Assembly (NCBI GenBank): GCA_016936355.1
Contig: JAFGYB010000066.1
Span: forward strand, 62,001 to 126,000
Direction of reading: 5' to 3'
Length of the DNA stretch: 64,000 nucleotides
From: Bacteroidales bacterium
GTDB taxonomy: Bacteria > Bacteroidota > Bacteroidia > Bacteroidales > F082
Part shown: positions 40,062 through 52,798 of the stretch, piece after piece
Layout of the letters: each line of letters opens with the position of its first letter
How positions within the stretch are numbered: the stretch's first letter is position 1
Made by a program: the position numbers and the translations under genes
The notes under the pieces: model-generated
The model's input: only the letters and a program-made list of their open reading frames with translations
Database searches by the model: none
What the model was told of the DNA's origin: nothing

Positions 40062-40883
40062 TTACGGGAATTTGGGATACTTGTGAAAATCGGGATCGCG
40101 TTTTTCTAGGAATGCATTTTTGCCTTCCTGAGCTTCGTCGGTCATGTAGTACAGCAGCGTTGCATTTCCGGCAAACTCCTGAATGCCCACTTGTCCGTCC
40201 AGCTCGGCGTTCATGCCCAGTTTGATCATGCGCAGCGCCATAGGGCTACGTTTGTGCATGGTGAGACACCATTCTACTGTTTCGTCTTCTAATTGATCTA
40301 AGGGGACAACTGTATTGACCAAGCCCATTTCCAATGCTTCCTGAGCCGTATATTGTTTGTTCAAAAACCAGATTTCACGGGCTTTTTTCTGGCCCACAAT
40401 GGCCGCCAGGTAGGATGAGCCTAAACCGGCATCGAAACTACCTACTTTGGGACCGGTTTGGCCGAAACGGGCATTGTCTGAAGCAATGGTCAGGTCGCAA
40501 ACCACATGCAGCACATGTCCCCCGCCAATGGCATAACCGTTGACCATGGCAATAACCGGTTTGGGAATGGAACGGATTTTCCGTTGTACATCCAGTACAT
40601 TCAATCTCGGTACACCGTCTTTTCCGATGTATCCGCCTTTTCCCTTTACATTCTGGTCACCGCCGGCACAGAAGGCTTTATCGCCTTCCCCGGTAAAAAT
40701 CACCGAATAAATGTCCATGTCTTCACGGCAGATATCCATCGCTACCGCCATTTCGGTAGTAGTGGTGGGCGTGAAAGCGTTGTAATAGCGGGGACGGTTG
40801 ATGGTGATCTTGGCAATGTGGTTCCATTTTTCGAATTTAATTTCTTCAAACTCTCTGATGGTTTCCCAGTTTCTTTTGCTCAT
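40062..40883 (-). CDS. menB: 1,4-dihydroxy-2-naphthoyl-CoA synthase
   Basis: [82 protein letters not shown]; start at [12 protein letters not shown]. Confidence 0.95.
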   Translation of the reverse strand: MSKRNWETIREFEEIKFEKWNHIAKITINRPRYYNAFTPTTTTEMAVAMDICREDMDIYSVIFTGEGDKAFCAGGDQNVKGKGGYIGKDGVPRLNVLDVQRKIRSIPKPVIAMVNGYAIGGGHVLHVVCDLTIASDNARFGQTGPKVGSFDAGLGSSYLAAIVGQKKAREIWFLNKQYTAQEALEMGLVNTVVPLDQLEDETVEWCLTMHKRSPMALRMIKLGMNAELDGQVGIQEFAGNATLLYYMTDEAQEGKNAFLEKRDPDFHKYPKFP

Positions 40884-41067
40884 GATTGATACTTTTTTGC
40901 GCCAGCGAAGGTAATACTTTTTACGCATTGACAGATTTCTATATGTTTATAAAAATGGTTAAAAAGCCAGTTCGTTGATGCTTAAATGTTGTGTTGAATG
41001 GGGTTTCTGAAACCGTTATTTTCCCAGGAAGATTCTGAAGAATTTTTTAGTTTCGCAAAAAGAATCA

Positions 41068-41760
41068 ATGGAATTCAACACATCACTGATCCCCGGGAGG
41101 CTGATCAAAAGATACAAACGCTTTTTGGCCGATGTCCGGCTGGAGGACGACAGTATTGTCACAGCCCACTGCACCAATTCGGGAACCATGAAAACCTGCC
41201 TCGAAGAAAACGCCCCTGTTTATCTGACTCCGGTGAATGATCCTAAGCGAAAAACAAAATTTACCTGGGAGATGATTTTTATCAACGGAGACTGGATCGG
41301 CATCAATACTTCCATTCCCAATATTCTGGCTTTTGAAGCCGTTCGTGATGGAACGATCGAAAAACTGAAAGGCTACAACAGAGTGGAAAGGGAAGTGCAA
41401 TTTCAGGACAGCCGTTTTGATGTGTATGCTGAAAATGATACAGAGCGTTGTTTTATTGAGGTGAAAAATGTGACCATGAAAGAAGGTACATTTGCCTTGT
41501 TCCCCGATGCGGTCACTACCCGGGGAAGAAAACACCTGGAGACCCTTATCCGGGCAAAGGAAACTGGTTTCCGTTCCGTGATGCTGTATGTGATCCAGCG
41601 CATGGATGTGGAAAAGTTTGGCCCTGCCAGGGCGATTGATCCGGAATATGCAGATGTACTGGAAAAGGCTTACTCTGCAGGAGTAGAGATTATTCCTGTG
41701 CAGGCAAAAGTAACTCCCGAAAAGATCGAAATTGTGAAGGAATTGCCCTTTGAATTGTAA
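41068..41760 (+). CDS. sfsA: DNA/RNA nuclease SfsA family
   Basis: PGRLIKRYKRFLADVRL, AHCTNSGTMKTC, RFDVYAENDTERCFIEVKNVTM, FPDAVTTRGRKHLETLI. Confidence 0.93.
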   Translation: MEFNTSLIPGRLIKRYKRFLADVRLEDDSIVTAHCTNSGTMKTCLEENAPVYLTPVNDPKRKTKFTWEMIFINGDWIGINTSIPNILAFEAVRDGTIEKLKGYNRVEREVQFQDSRFDVYAENDTERCFIEVKNVTMKEGTFALFPDAVTTRGRKHLETLIRAKETGFRSVMLYVIQRMDVEKFGPARAIDPEYADVLEKAYSAGVEIIPVQAKVTPEKIEIVKELPFEL

Positions 41761-41777
41761 AAAATAAAAACTGAAGG

Positions 41778-42743
41778 ATGAAAATTACCATTTTGGATGA
41801 CTATCAAAAGATAATCAGTAAGTTGAATTGCTTTGATATGTTATCTGGACAAGAAGTTCAGGTTCTGCATGAAACTGAAAAGAACCCGTTGAAACTGGCA
41901 GCGCAGATTCAGGACACCGAAATACTGGTTTTGACCAGAGAAAGAACCAAAATATCGGAAACCTTACTCCAAAACCTTCCTCATTTGAAACTCATCAGTC
42001 AAACCGGCAAAATATCCCGGCATATTGATCTGGAAGCATGCACAAAACACCGTGTTGCTGTGGCTGAAGGAGTAGGTTCGCCCATTGCAACGGCAGAGTT
42101 GACCTGGGCGCTGCTGATGAATACGGTCAGGCAAATACCGCAGGCGATCGAGGGTATGAAAGCCGGAAAGTGGCAGGTGAACATCGGTCAAACCGTACAT
42201 GGAAAAACCATCGGAATCTGGGGATACGGGAGAATCGGGAAGATCATAGCACAGTATGCGAAGGCGTTTGGTGCACAGGTCCTCGTTTGGGGAAGGGAGA
42301 ACTCCAGAAATCAGGCAGTGACAGATGGATTTGATCAGGCTGAATCCAAAACTCATTTCTTTGAACATACGGATATTGTATCGTTGCACTTACGGCTGAA
42401 TGAGGCGACAACGGGCATCGTAACGGAAGCAGATCTGCTCAGGATGAAAGCAAATGCCTGTTTGATCAATACTGCCAGGGCCGAACTCATAGAGTCAGGA
42501 GCCTTGATAAATGTACTCGAAAGCGGAAAACAAATTTTTGTGGGTGTGGATGTGTATGAAGAGGAACCCGTTGACGATCCCAACTACCAATTGCTGCACA
42601 TGGATCATGTAGTGTGTACACCCCACCTGGGTTATGTGGAAAAAAACGGCTACGAATTATATTTCAGTAAAGCTTTTGAAAACGTGCTTAATTTCATCAA
42701 GGGACGGCCAACTAGTATAGCGAATGAAGAGACTCTGATATGA
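41778..42743 (+). CDS. D-2-hydroxyacid dehydrogenase family protein
   Basis: GKTIGIWGYGRIGKIIAQYAKAFGAQVLVWGR, ADLLRMKANACLINTARAELIE, VCTPHLGYVE. Confidence 0.92.
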   Translation: MKITILDDYQKIISKLNCFDMLSGQEVQVLHETEKNPLKLAAQIQDTEILVLTRERTKISETLLQNLPHLKLISQTGKISRHIDLEACTKHRVAVAEGVGSPIATAELTWALLMNTVRQIPQAIEGMKAGKWQVNIGQTVHGKTIGIWGYGRIGKIIAQYAKAFGAQVLVWGRENSRNQAVTDGFDQAESKTHFFEHTDIVSLHLRLNEATTGIVTEADLLRMKANACLINTARAELIESGALINVLESGKQIFVGVDVYEEEPVDDPNYQLLHMDHVVCTPHLGYVEKNGYELYFSKAFENVLNFIKGRPTSIANEETLI

Positions 42744-42784
42744 TCCGTATGCGTAAATAGTCTTACTTTAGTCAGCAAAAAAAC

Positions 42785-44735
<1,951 letters not shown>

Positions 44736-44911
44736 CAGAGAACATATTATCAAGCAACTATACTGATCTTTTCAGGAAATTTATTTCCTGATTACGAAAG
44801 TTATTTTCCAAAATCTTTTCCTACATTTAGCCGTTAAAAGGAAAGCCAACTTCCTTTTTCCTGCTTTCCATCTGTTCAAAACAAATAAATCAAAGGTGAA
44901 AACTTTTTAAT

Positions 44912-45496
44912 ATGAAACTGCGAATTAAAGATACAGAAACCACCCTAAAAGTCATTGGCGTTTACCAGATTGTTGGGGGAATTATTGGCTATTGGATGAT
45001 TGCTCGGTTGCTGATGGGGATTGAAAATATTAACGGCCCTTTGTTGGTCCTTATTCTGATTCCCCTGTTTTTGTTCGGGTTCTCGATTCAGTCAGGTAAT
45101 TTATTGCTGCAAAAGGAAAAAAGAAAAAAAGGATTGATTTTTTCTTCCATTCTGCAGGCAATGCAGATGTTTGCTTTTGGAGTAGGAAAATATGCTTTTC
45201 TGTTTTTTTCAGGCATAAAGCTGATTGTCGGATTTAACATTACAGACAGTTTTAATATCAAGTTCTCAGCCTGGTTGTCAGACTACAGTGCAAAGTATAA
45301 TTCGGATAATGAGGTCTATTATTTCTATTTAAATCTTGTTGCCGTTTTTCTCCTGTATGTTTTGATTGACATTTATGAGGAGTTTACGAAAGAAAATAAA
45401 AGAAATCGTATTTCCGTGAGTGAGTACGGACCTGAGTTGACGGATAAAGGAACCGATGATTCTATTGTTTACGAAACAAATGAAAACTTTCATTAA
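44912..45496 (+). CDS. Polytopic membrane hypothetical protein
   Basis: Four hydrophobic segments; no family recognised. Confidence 0.65.
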   Translation: MKLRIKDTETTLKVIGVYQIVGGIIGYWMIARLLMGIENINGPLLVLILIPLFLFGFSIQSGNLLLQKEKRKKGLIFSSILQAMQMFAFGVGKYAFLFFSGIKLIVGFNITDSFNIKFSAWLSDYSAKYNSDNEVYYFYLNLVAVFLLYVLIDIYEEFTKENKRNRISVSEYGPELTDKGTDDSIVYETNENFH

Positions 45497-45520
45497 TTTT
45501 AAGCGGAAATACAGAACAGT

Positions 45521-45850
45521 ATGGCATCGGATCAGTCGTTTGTGGATTTTGTTTTGGATCAAATTGAATATGCTGGTGAGATTCATGCCCGGAAAATGTT
45601 TGGTGAGTACGGTGTGTTTGCCGACGGAAAAATTTTCGGCCTGATCTGTGACAACAAGTTGTTTGTGAAACCCACCGTTTCGGGGAGGAAATTTATTGGG
45701 AATGTAGTGGAAGCACCACCTTATCCGGGAGCCAAAAACAGTTTTTTGATTGAAGAGAACATTGAGGACAGAGAATGGTTAAGTGAACTGATTCAGATCA
45801 CTGTTGCCGAACTTCCAGAGCCTAAACCGAAGAAGAAAAAGCGACACTGA
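45521..45850 (+). CDS. TfoX N-terminal domain protein
   Basis: VLDQIEYAGEIHARKMFGEYGVFADGKIFGLICDNKLFVKPT...PPYPGAKNSFLIEE. Confidence 0.88.
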   Translation: MASDQSFVDFVLDQIEYAGEIHARKMFGEYGVFADGKIFGLICDNKLFVKPTVSGRKFIGNVVEAPPYPGAKNSFLIEENIEDREWLSELIQITVAELPEPKPKKKKRH

Positions 45851-45925
45851 TCTCAGCAACAGCTAAAACTGGAAAGTATCGGAAAACCTTCGGATAGGAA
45901 AAATTATTGGACAAACTGTACGATC

Positions 45926-46885
45926 ATGAAAAATAGTCTACTCATTCTTTTACTGACAGTTCTTTTGCTGCCTCAATGCAAGACGGAACAAACAACTGAA
46001 ATTGACCTGAAGCAGACCCCTGCTAGGGCGGAATTGTTTGGTGAGGGGGTTGTCTCCACCCCTTTATATGAAAGGGATATGGCCATATCGCCTTCCGGTG
46101 ATGAACTGATTTTTACGCTGGCCGATTACAAGCAGTCAATCATGTGTTTGGTGCGAATGGTACAAAAAGATGGAAAATGGAGTCAAAAGGAACTGTTGCC
46201 TTTTTCGGGACAGTACAAGGATATTGAGCCCTGTTTTTCAGTGGATGGGAGTCGGTTGTATTTTGCTTCTACCCGCCCCATGGATGGGGATACCACAAGA
46301 AAAGATTACAACATCTGGGTTTCGGAAAAGGCTGGTTCATCCTGGGGAGCTCCCCGTCCGCTTTCGCCGGTAGTTAATTCAACTAACAATGAATTTTATC
46401 CATCCGTTGCCCGAAACGGTAGTTTGTATTTTACGTCCGTCAGAAAGAACGGCTTTGGGCAGGAGGATATTTTTTTGAGCCGATTTGTGGATGGAATCTA
46501 TCAGGAACCTCAGCCGTTGGATACGACGATCAATACCGGCCATTTTGAATTTAACGCTTATGTGACTCCGGATGAAGATCTTATTGTTTTCGGTTCGTTT
46601 GGCAGGAAAGATGGTTTGGGTGGCGGCGATCTGTATTACAGTAAAAAGGATGTTCAGGGTCATTGGCAGCGGGCGGTCAATATGGGGCCAAAAGTCAATG
46701 GAGCTGGGTTGGACTATTGTCCGTTTATCGACATGCAACGGGGTAATTTCTATTTTACCAGTAGCAGAATGATTGTTCCAAACAAGGTCAATAGTCCGGC
46801 AGATCTGGAAGACTTGGCTAACAAAACATTGAACGGGATGGGAAATATTTACCGGATTGGATTGAAAGAACTGGATTTACAATAG
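45926..46885 (+). CDS. PD40/WD40-like beta-propeller lipoprotein
   Basis: Lipobox LLLPQC; repeats EPCFSVDGSRLYFASTRP, NEFYPSVARNGSLYFTSVRKNGFGQEDIFLSR, FNAYVTPDEDLIVFGSFGRKDGLGGGDLYYSKK. Confidence 0.85.
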   Translation: MKNSLLILLLTVLLLPQCKTEQTTEIDLKQTPARAELFGEGVVSTPLYERDMAISPSGDELIFTLADYKQSIMCLVRMVQKDGKWSQKELLPFSGQYKDIEPCFSVDGSRLYFASTRPMDGDTTRKDYNIWVSEKAGSSWGAPRPLSPVVNSTNNEFYPSVARNGSLYFTSVRKNGFGQEDIFLSRFVDGIYQEPQPLDTTINTGHFEFNAYVTPDEDLIVFGSFGRKDGLGGGDLYYSKKDVQGHWQRAVNMGPKVNGAGLDYCPFIDMQRGNFYFTSSRMIVPNKVNSPADLEDLANKTLNGMGNIYRIGLKELDLQ

Positions 46886-47075
46886 CCCTTTTATTATGTG
46901 TTTCATTCATAATAAAGTATTGTTAGACAGAGTGTTTGCTGGACGTAAGCCGAAATCCAATTTTGAAAGTTTGCAGTAAGAATTGGCAATTCAATCCAGT
47001 GTTGAATGTCAACATCGGACCAATCCATATTCTTTCTAATTTTAGATCTGATTTCTAAATTTAACTCTGTATAAT

Positions 47076-47444
47076 ATGAAATTTCTTGGCAATCTTATCT
47101 GGTTAATTTTCGGTGGGCTCACCATTGCTTTGGAATATTTTGTTTCCAGTATTGTGTTGTTTGTTACCATTGTGGGTATTCCTTTCGGATTGCAGACCCT
47201 GAAACTGGGAGTGCTGGCTTTATGGCCTTTCGGTAGTGAAGTCAGATCGGTGCCGCAGCCTACGGGTTGTCTGACAACCCTGATGAATGTTATCTGGATA
47301 CTTATTGGCGGGATTTGGATTTGCCTCACCCACATTGCCTGGGGCATTATCCTGACCATTACCATTATTGGAATTCCTTTTGCCAAACAACATTTCAAGC
47401 TGGCAGGCCTGGCCCTGACCCCTTTTGGAAAAGAGATTGTTTAA
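47076..47444 (+). CDS. YccF-domain inner membrane protein
   Basis: MKFLGNLIWLIFGG, duplicated GIPFGLQTLKLGVLALWPFG / GIPFAKQHFKLAGLALTPFGKEI. Confidence 0.9.
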   Translation: MKFLGNLIWLIFGGLTIALEYFVSSIVLFVTIVGIPFGLQTLKLGVLALWPFGSEVRSVPQPTGCLTTLMNVIWILIGGIWICLTHIAWGIILTITIIGIPFAKQHFKLAGLALTPFGKEIV

Positions 47445-47622
47445 ATCTACCGATCTATATCTGATTGTCATATTCAAGGTTAGTGTAGAACATTAAATTT
47501 GTGGATATGACTGTAAAATGATGGCTCACAGATTAAAATCACTAAATTTGTGGCTAATGTTATCACTTTCGAGTTCTGAAAGTGGTGTAGAGCCTAAACC
47601 AAATCAATAAAAAAACAAACAA

Positions 47623-48270
47623 ATGAAAAAATTCTTGATTACTGCAATTTTTGCATTTTTGGGACTCACCGTATTTGCTCAAACCCGGTTATATGTAAAT
47701 CCGAAATTTGGTGAAATTGCCAAAACACAAAAAATTATTGCCGTTTTACCTTTTAAAGTAAGCATCACTTTGCGGCCGAATCAAATGAAAAAAATTACTC
47801 CCGAGCAGCTGAAAGATATGCAGTTGAATGAGGGAAGCGGAATTCAGACAGCCATGGTTTCCTGGTTTATGAAGCGCAGTGAAAAAGGGAAGTTGCTGGT
47901 ACAGGTACAGCAACCGGTGGTTACCAATGCCATACTGAAAAAGGCCGGAGTGGATAATACAAATATAGATTCTTACACACCGGCGCAGCTTGCCAAGATA
48001 TTGAAAGTAGATGCTGTAATCATGGGGACCTTTCAAACAACCAAACCGATGTCGGAAGGTCTTTCGGCCGCTATGGGTGTTTTATTCGGTGTTTGGGGGG
48101 CTACCAACCGGGCTACCATGAATTTGTTTATATATAATGCGGGAGACAACCAGGTGTTACTCAACTACAACAAAGGATTGGTGGGGAGTTTGGGAAGCAG
48201 TACACAGGATTTGGTCAATATTCTGATGCGAAAAGCATCCCGAAGAATTGCCTACGTATCTACTAAATAA
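47623..48270 (+). CDS. Secreted hypothetical protein (CsgG/LpoB/GNA1162-like flavour)
   Basis: Signal peptide; KIIAVLPFKVSI ... LAKILKVDAVIMGTFQTTKP; family by resemblance only. Confidence 0.7.
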   Translation: MKKFLITAIFAFLGLTVFAQTRLYVNPKFGEIAKTQKIIAVLPFKVSITLRPNQMKKITPEQLKDMQLNEGSGIQTAMVSWFMKRSEKGKLLVQVQQPVVTNAILKKAGVDNTNIDSYTPAQLAKILKVDAVIMGTFQTTKPMSEGLSAAMGVLFGVWGATNRATMNLFIYNAGDNQVLLNYNKGLVGSLGSSTQDLVNILMRKASRRIAYVSTK

Positions 48271-48284
48271 AAGGAGGAATTATC

Positions 48285-48461
48285 ATGTCGAACAAAACAC
48301 AACACGGATGTAATGGAGTGTACGGTCTTGGATTTATCGGGGCTGCCATTTATTTTATTTCACAAGCCACAGGTTTCTGGATGGGAGTGCTGGGATTTTT
48401 GAAAGCGGTTGTATGGCCTGTGTTTTTGGTTTACGAAGCTTTCAAATCGTTGGGAGCTTAA
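48285..48461 (+). CDS. 58-aa small membrane protein (below ORF-track cutoff)
   Basis: AAGGAGG RBS at ~48271, ATG, MSNKTQHGCNGVYGLGFIGAAIYFISQATGFWMGVLGFLKAVVWPVFLVYEAFKSLGA*, then terminator. Confidence 0.75.
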   Translation: MSNKTQHGCNGVYGLGFIGAAIYFISQATGFWMGVLGFLKAVVWPVFLVYEAFKSLGA

Positions 48462-48473
48462 AAAGAATTCTAC

Positions 48474-48509
48474 AAAAAGAGGCTGCCTCATTGAGACAGC
48501 CTCTTTTTG
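48474..48509 (+). terminator. Rho-independent terminator, possibly bidirectional
   Basis: AAAAAGAGGCTG-cctcattgaga-CAGCCTCTTTTT. Confidence 0.9.
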
Positions 48510-48511
48510 TA

Positions 48512-50044
48512 TTACAAAGGAATGTTTCCGTGTTTTTTGGGTGGATTGGATTCCCTTTTGTTGTGGGTCATTTCCAGTGCCTGGATGAGCTTCTTTCGGG
48601 TATTGTGCGGATAGATGATCTCATCGATATAACCGATTTCAGCTGCTTTGAAAGGACTGGCAAAGTTATCGCGGTATTCCTGAACCTTGGCTTTCCGTTC
48701 TTCTTCGTTCAGGTTTCTGAAAATGATGTTTACAGCGCCTTCGGGACCCATTACTGCGATTTCAGCAGAAGGATAAGCGAAGTTCACATCGGTACCAATG
48801 TGTTTGGACGACATTACATCGTAAGCACCGCCATAAGCTTTCCGGGTAATCACGGTGATCTTTGGTACCGTTGCCTCAGCAAAGGCATACAATAACTTGG
48901 CCCCGTGTTTGATAATTCCACCGTATTCCTGAGTGGTTCCTGGAAGGAAACCGGGAACGTCTTCAAACGTGATCAACGGAATATTGAATGCGTCGCAGAA
49001 ACGGACGAAACGGGCTGCTTTGGTGGAGCTGTCAATGTCGAGTACACCGGCCAGTACCTGTGGCTGGTTGGCGACGATTCCAACCGAATGCCCGTTCAGC
49101 CTGGCAAATCCCACGATAATGTTTTGTGCATAATGGGGTTGAACTTCCAAAAAATGACCATTGTCAACAACCGAATGAATGATCTCCTTCATGTCGTAGG
49201 GTTTGTTGGGATCGGAAGGAATAATTTCATCCAGTTTTTTGTCGACCCTCAGCGGATCATCATCGGAGGGTTTTACCGGCGGATCTTCCATGTTGTTGAG
49301 CGGCAGGAAGCTCATCAGCTCACGGATCATCATCAGTGACTGTTCTTCGTCCTCAGCCATGAAATGTGCAACCCCGCTTTTTTTGTTGTGGGTGAGGGCA
49401 CCACCCAGTTCTTCTTTGGTCACTTCCTCGTGGGTTACGGTTTTGATGACATCCGGACCGGTAACGAACATATAAGATGTTTCTTTGGACATCATGATGA
49501 AGTCGGTGATGGCCGGAGAATAAACGGCACCCCCGGCGCAGGGTCCCAAAATGGCTGAGATCTGTGGGATCACACCTGAGGCCCGCACGTTGCGATAGAA
49601 AATATCAGCGTATCCAGCCAAGCTTTGCACGCCTTCCTGAATACGGGCACCACCCGAGTCATTCAATCCGATGACAGGTGCCCCCATTTTCATGGCCATG
49701 TCCATAATCTTGATGATCTTATTGGCATTGGCACGACTCAGAGAACCACCAAATACCGTAAAATCCTGTGCAAATACATACATCAGTCGGCCGTCAATTT
49801 TTCCATATCCGGTCACGACGCCATCACCAAGGATTTTGTTTTTTTCCATGCCAAAATCGGTGGCTGTATGGGTGACAAATTTGTCGATTTCCACGAAAGT
49901 ACCCGGATCCAGGAGCAACTCGATCCGCTCGCGGGCTGTTCTTCTGCCGGCTTTGTGTTGTTTCTCTATCCGTTCTTTACCACCGCCCAGTTCGGCTTTG
50001 ATATGTTTTTCTTCTAAAATTTTAATCTTTGATTCCAGTGACAT
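48512..50044 (-). CDS. Acyl-CoA carboxylase carboxyltransferase subunit (propionyl-CoA carboxylase beta-like)
   Basis: [97 protein letters not shown]. Confidence 0.94.
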   Translation of the reverse strand: MSLESKIKILEEKHIKAELGGGKERIEKQHKAGRRTARERIELLLDPGTFVEIDKFVTHTATDFGMEKNKILGDGVVTGYGKIDGRLMYVFAQDFTVFGGSLSRANANKIIKIMDMAMKMGAPVIGLNDSGGARIQEGVQSLAGYADIFYRNVRASGVIPQISAILGPCAGGAVYSPAITDFIMMSKETSYMFVTGPDVIKTVTHEEVTKEELGGALTHNKKSGVAHFMAEDEEQSLMMIRELMSFLPLNNMEDPPVKPSDDDPLRVDKKLDEIIPSDPNKPYDMKEIIHSVVDNGHFLEVQPHYAQNIIVGFARLNGHSVGIVANQPQVLAGVLDIDSSTKAARFVRFCDAFNIPLITFEDVPGFLPGTTQEYGGIIKHGAKLLYAFAEATVPKITVITRKAYGGAYDVMSSKHIGTDVNFAYPSAEIAVMGPEGAVNIIFRNLNEEERKAKVQEYRDNFASPFKAAEIGYIDEIIYPHNTRKKLIQALEMTHNKRESNPPKKHGNIPL

Positions 50045-50094
50045 CTTTTTCGTTTTTAATTACTACTTAAAAGAGTTGATTTATGCATAGAAAC

Positions 50095-50607
50095 CTATTC
50101 CAGTGATTCAAAAATAACCAGCGGTTGATTGCTGTCAATTTTTTCTCCTTCTTTCACCAAAACTTTTTGAACCACCCGATCAGTGGTTACTTTGTACTCA
50201 CTTTCCATTTTCATAGCCGAAACAACAACAATGGTATCACCGGCTTTCACCTCCTGGCCTTCTTTTACCAGAACTTTTACCACCTGGCCGGGCATGGGGG
50301 TTGAAATATGGTCAGCATCATCGTCGTGAGAACCTTTTCTGTTTTTGCTGTACCGACTTTCGGGATCGATAATTTCCACATCAAGGATTTCAGAAAAAGT
50401 ATTCACCTTATACTTTTTAGGCTCGTAAGCCTGCAGTTCGTAGTTATAGGTTTTTCCGTTGCGGAGTACTACATAAATTCCGGGTTCTCTTTCAAAAACA
50501 TCCAGCTCATAGGTTGCTTTACCCATTTGAACCTTAATTTTGTTTCCGTCCCTGTTCAAAATCTGAATGGGCTGTGTTTCTCCGTTAATACTTATCTCGT
50601 ATGACAT
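50095..50607 (-). CDS. Biotin carboxyl carrier subunit
   Basis: [40 protein letters not shown] (biotinyl-Lys AMKM). Confidence 0.93.
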   Translation of the reverse strand: MSYEISINGETQPIQILNRDGNKIKVQMGKATYELDVFEREPGIYVVLRNGKTYNYELQAYEPKKYKVNTFSEILDVEIIDPESRYSKNRKGSHDDDADHISTPMPGQVVKVLVKEGQEVKAGDTIVVVSAMKMESEYKVTTDRVVQKVLVKEGEKIDSNQPLVIFESLE

Positions 50608-50625
50608 TTTCTTCAGTTTAATGGT

Positions 50626-52131
50626 TTAGATTAAAAAGCGGAATTTTCTTCCCGATTCTTTCCATTTGCTGGAAGCCGACTCTTCATTTATTGACGAAAG
50701 CTTGGCTTCCCTTTTGTTCATATAGTCAAGAAACGCAACAATGGTACCTATTTCTGCACATTCCATATTGCAATCGGCACGCATCTTAAGTTCCTGTTCA
50801 TTGTTTTGAATAAAGTGGGTCGTGTATCTGCCTTTTACAAAAGATTCGACCTCCATAATCTGATATAAAAACGGGATGGAAGTTTTAACTCCATTGATCT
50901 TAAATACTTTTAACGCCCGTTTCATCCTTTGGATGGCGTCGCTTCGGTTGGCGCCCCATACCACTAGTTTGGAAATCATCGGATCGTAGTAAATAGGAAT
51001 TTCAAACCCGTTATATACATAGGTATCGTTGCGAATGCCGGGGCCCAGCGGAAACTGAATGTGTTCAATTTTTCCCGGGTTAGGCATGAAATTATTGTCG
51101 GGATCCTCAGCATAAATCCGAACCTCTATGGCATGACCCCGCTGTCCCAAATCTTCCTGTTTGAAACTGAGCTTTTCTCCGTTGGCAATTTTTATCTGCT
51201 CTTTCACCAGATCCAGACCGACTACTTCTTCGGTGATGGGATGTTCCACCTGTAACCGGGTATTCATTTCCAGGAAGTAATAATTCAGGTTGTCATCGGT
51301 GATGAATTCGATGGTACCGGCTCCCGAATAATTTACGGCTTGGGCAGCAGCAACAGCGTGCTTTCCCATTTCTTTCCGTACTTCTTCAGTCATAATGGGA
51401 GAAGGCGTTTCTTCCACCACTTTCTGGTGCCGGCGCTGAACAGAACATTCGCGTTCGAATAAATGAACACAATTGCCGTGGTTGTCGGCCAGCACCTGGA
51501 ATTCAATATGGTGAGGAGAGCTGATGTATTTTTCCACGTACACAGCATCGTTACCAAAAGCAGACAATGCTTCCGATTTGGCTGCCTTTACCGAGGAAAT
51601 GATGTCTTCTTCTTTTTCCACCAGCCGCATTCCTTTACCACCGCCACCGGCACTGGCTTTTACCATGACAGGTAGTCCGATTTCCTTGATTACCTTTACG
51701 GCATCATCCAGATCCGTGATCGGTTCTTTGGTTCCCGGTACTACCGGAACACCGGCATCCATCATCGTTTTACGTGCGGTGATTTTATCGCCCATGGTGT
51801 CGATGGCATAGGGGGCGGGACCTATGAATATGATGTTTTCGTCTTTACAACGTTGAGAGAATTTGGCATTCTCCGATAAGAAGCCGTAACCCGGATGGAT
51901 GGCATCTGCCCCGGTTTTTTTGGCTACTTCAATAATCTTTTCTATGTTGAGATAACTTTCTGCCGAAGGTGCAGGACCGATGCAATAGGCCTCATCAGCA
52001 TAGGAAACATGTAATGAACTATAGTCCGCTTCCGAATACACGGCCACGGTTTGGATGCCCATCTCGCGGCATGTGTTCATTACCCTAATGGCTATCTCTC
52101 CACGGTTGGCTATCAGAATCTTTTTTATCAT
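50626..52131 (-). CDS. Acetyl/propionyl-CoA carboxylase biotin carboxylase subunit
   Basis: KKILIANRGEIAIRVMNTCREMGI, HPGYGFLSENAKF, KASAGGGGKGMRLV, FERECSVQRRHQKVVEETPSP, MNTRLQVEHPITE. Confidence 0.95.
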   Translation of the reverse strand: MIKKILIANRGEIAIRVMNTCREMGIQTVAVYSEADYSSLHVSYADEAYCIGPAPSAESYLNIEKIIEVAKKTGADAIHPGYGFLSENAKFSQRCKDENIIFIGPAPYAIDTMGDKITARKTMMDAGVPVVPGTKEPITDLDDAVKVIKEIGLPVMVKASAGGGGKGMRLVEKEEDIISSVKAAKSEALSAFGNDAVYVEKYISSPHHIEFQVLADNHGNCVHLFERECSVQRRHQKVVEETPSPIMTEEVRKEMGKHAVAAAQAVNYSGAGTIEFITDDNLNYYFLEMNTRLQVEHPITEEVVGLDLVKEQIKIANGEKLSFKQEDLGQRGHAIEVRIYAEDPDNNFMPNPGKIEHIQFPLGPGIRNDTYVYNGFEIPIYYDPMISKLVVWGANRSDAIQRMKRALKVFKINGVKTSIPFLYQIMEVESFVKGRYTTHFIQNNEQELKMRADCNMECAEIGTIVAFLDYMNKREAKLSSINEESASSKWKESGRKFRFLI

Positions 52132-52338
52132 CCTAAATGATTTAATTAACTGAAATAGAATAATTTAAGTTATTTTATGTGTGAATTTCGCGGGGTAAAG
52201 ATAATAAAAACTAAAAGAGATGTATTGAAATGTGAAATTCGCCATTGAATTCAAAAGGGAGAAAACAGGGGGGTGAAAACAGTCAAATTTCAGCTTATTG
52301 CAGCAGAGTCCCGACCCGATTCGCTGGGTGAAAAATAC

Positions 52339-52346
52339 TATCTTTG
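52339..52346 (+). promoter_or_regulatory. Candidate Bacteroidota -7 box (TATCTTTG) for the hotdog-menF-menD operon
   Basis: TAnnTTTG match 15 nt upstream of ATG 52362. Confidence 0.45.
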
Positions 52347-52361
52347 CGTTAAAATAAAATC

Positions 52362-52787
52362 ATGTCAGACAAAATCTTTGATCCGGTGCAGGTCAACGAA
52401 CTCAACAAAGGCACTTTGATGGAGCAGTTGGGTATCGAATATCTGGAAGCTCGCGAAGGATATATGAAAGCTCGTATGCCTGTCGATGAACGGACCTTTC
52501 AACCGTACAGGATATTGCATGGCGGAGCCAGCATAGCCCTGGCCGAAACACTGGCCAGTGTGGGATCGGCCCTTGCCGTTGATAGGGAGAAGTATCTGGT
52601 AAAGGGGCAGAATGTAACGGCAACTCATGTAAGGAGTGCCACCAGCGGATGGGTGTTTGGTGAAGCGGAGCTGATACATAAAGGAAGAACTACCCATCTG
52701 TGGAATGTGGATATCAAAGACGAAAAAAATCGGTTGCTTTCCACATGCCGTTTGACCATTTTTATTGCACCCATCAGTAAACCCTGA
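52362..52787 (+). CDS. Hotdog-fold thioesterase (DHNA-CoA hydrolase candidate)
   Basis: LGIEYLEAREGYMKARMPVDERTFQPYRILHGGASIALAETLASVGS; upstream of menF-menD. Confidence 0.88.
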   Translation: MSDKIFDPVQVNELNKGTLMEQLGIEYLEAREGYMKARMPVDERTFQPYRILHGGASIALAETLASVGSALAVDREKYLVKGQNVTATHVRSATSGWVFGEAELIHKGRTTHLWNVDIKDEKNRLLSTCRLTIFIAPISKP

Positions 52788-52798
52788 GTTGGGAATCC

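Noticed and set aside
47490-47575. Two TAAATTTGTGG copies upstream of the 47623 gene as tandem promoters
   Set aside because: Both contain a TAnnTTTG-like core, but neither has a -33 element at suitable spacing. One may be real, but not enough to claim a tandem promoter.
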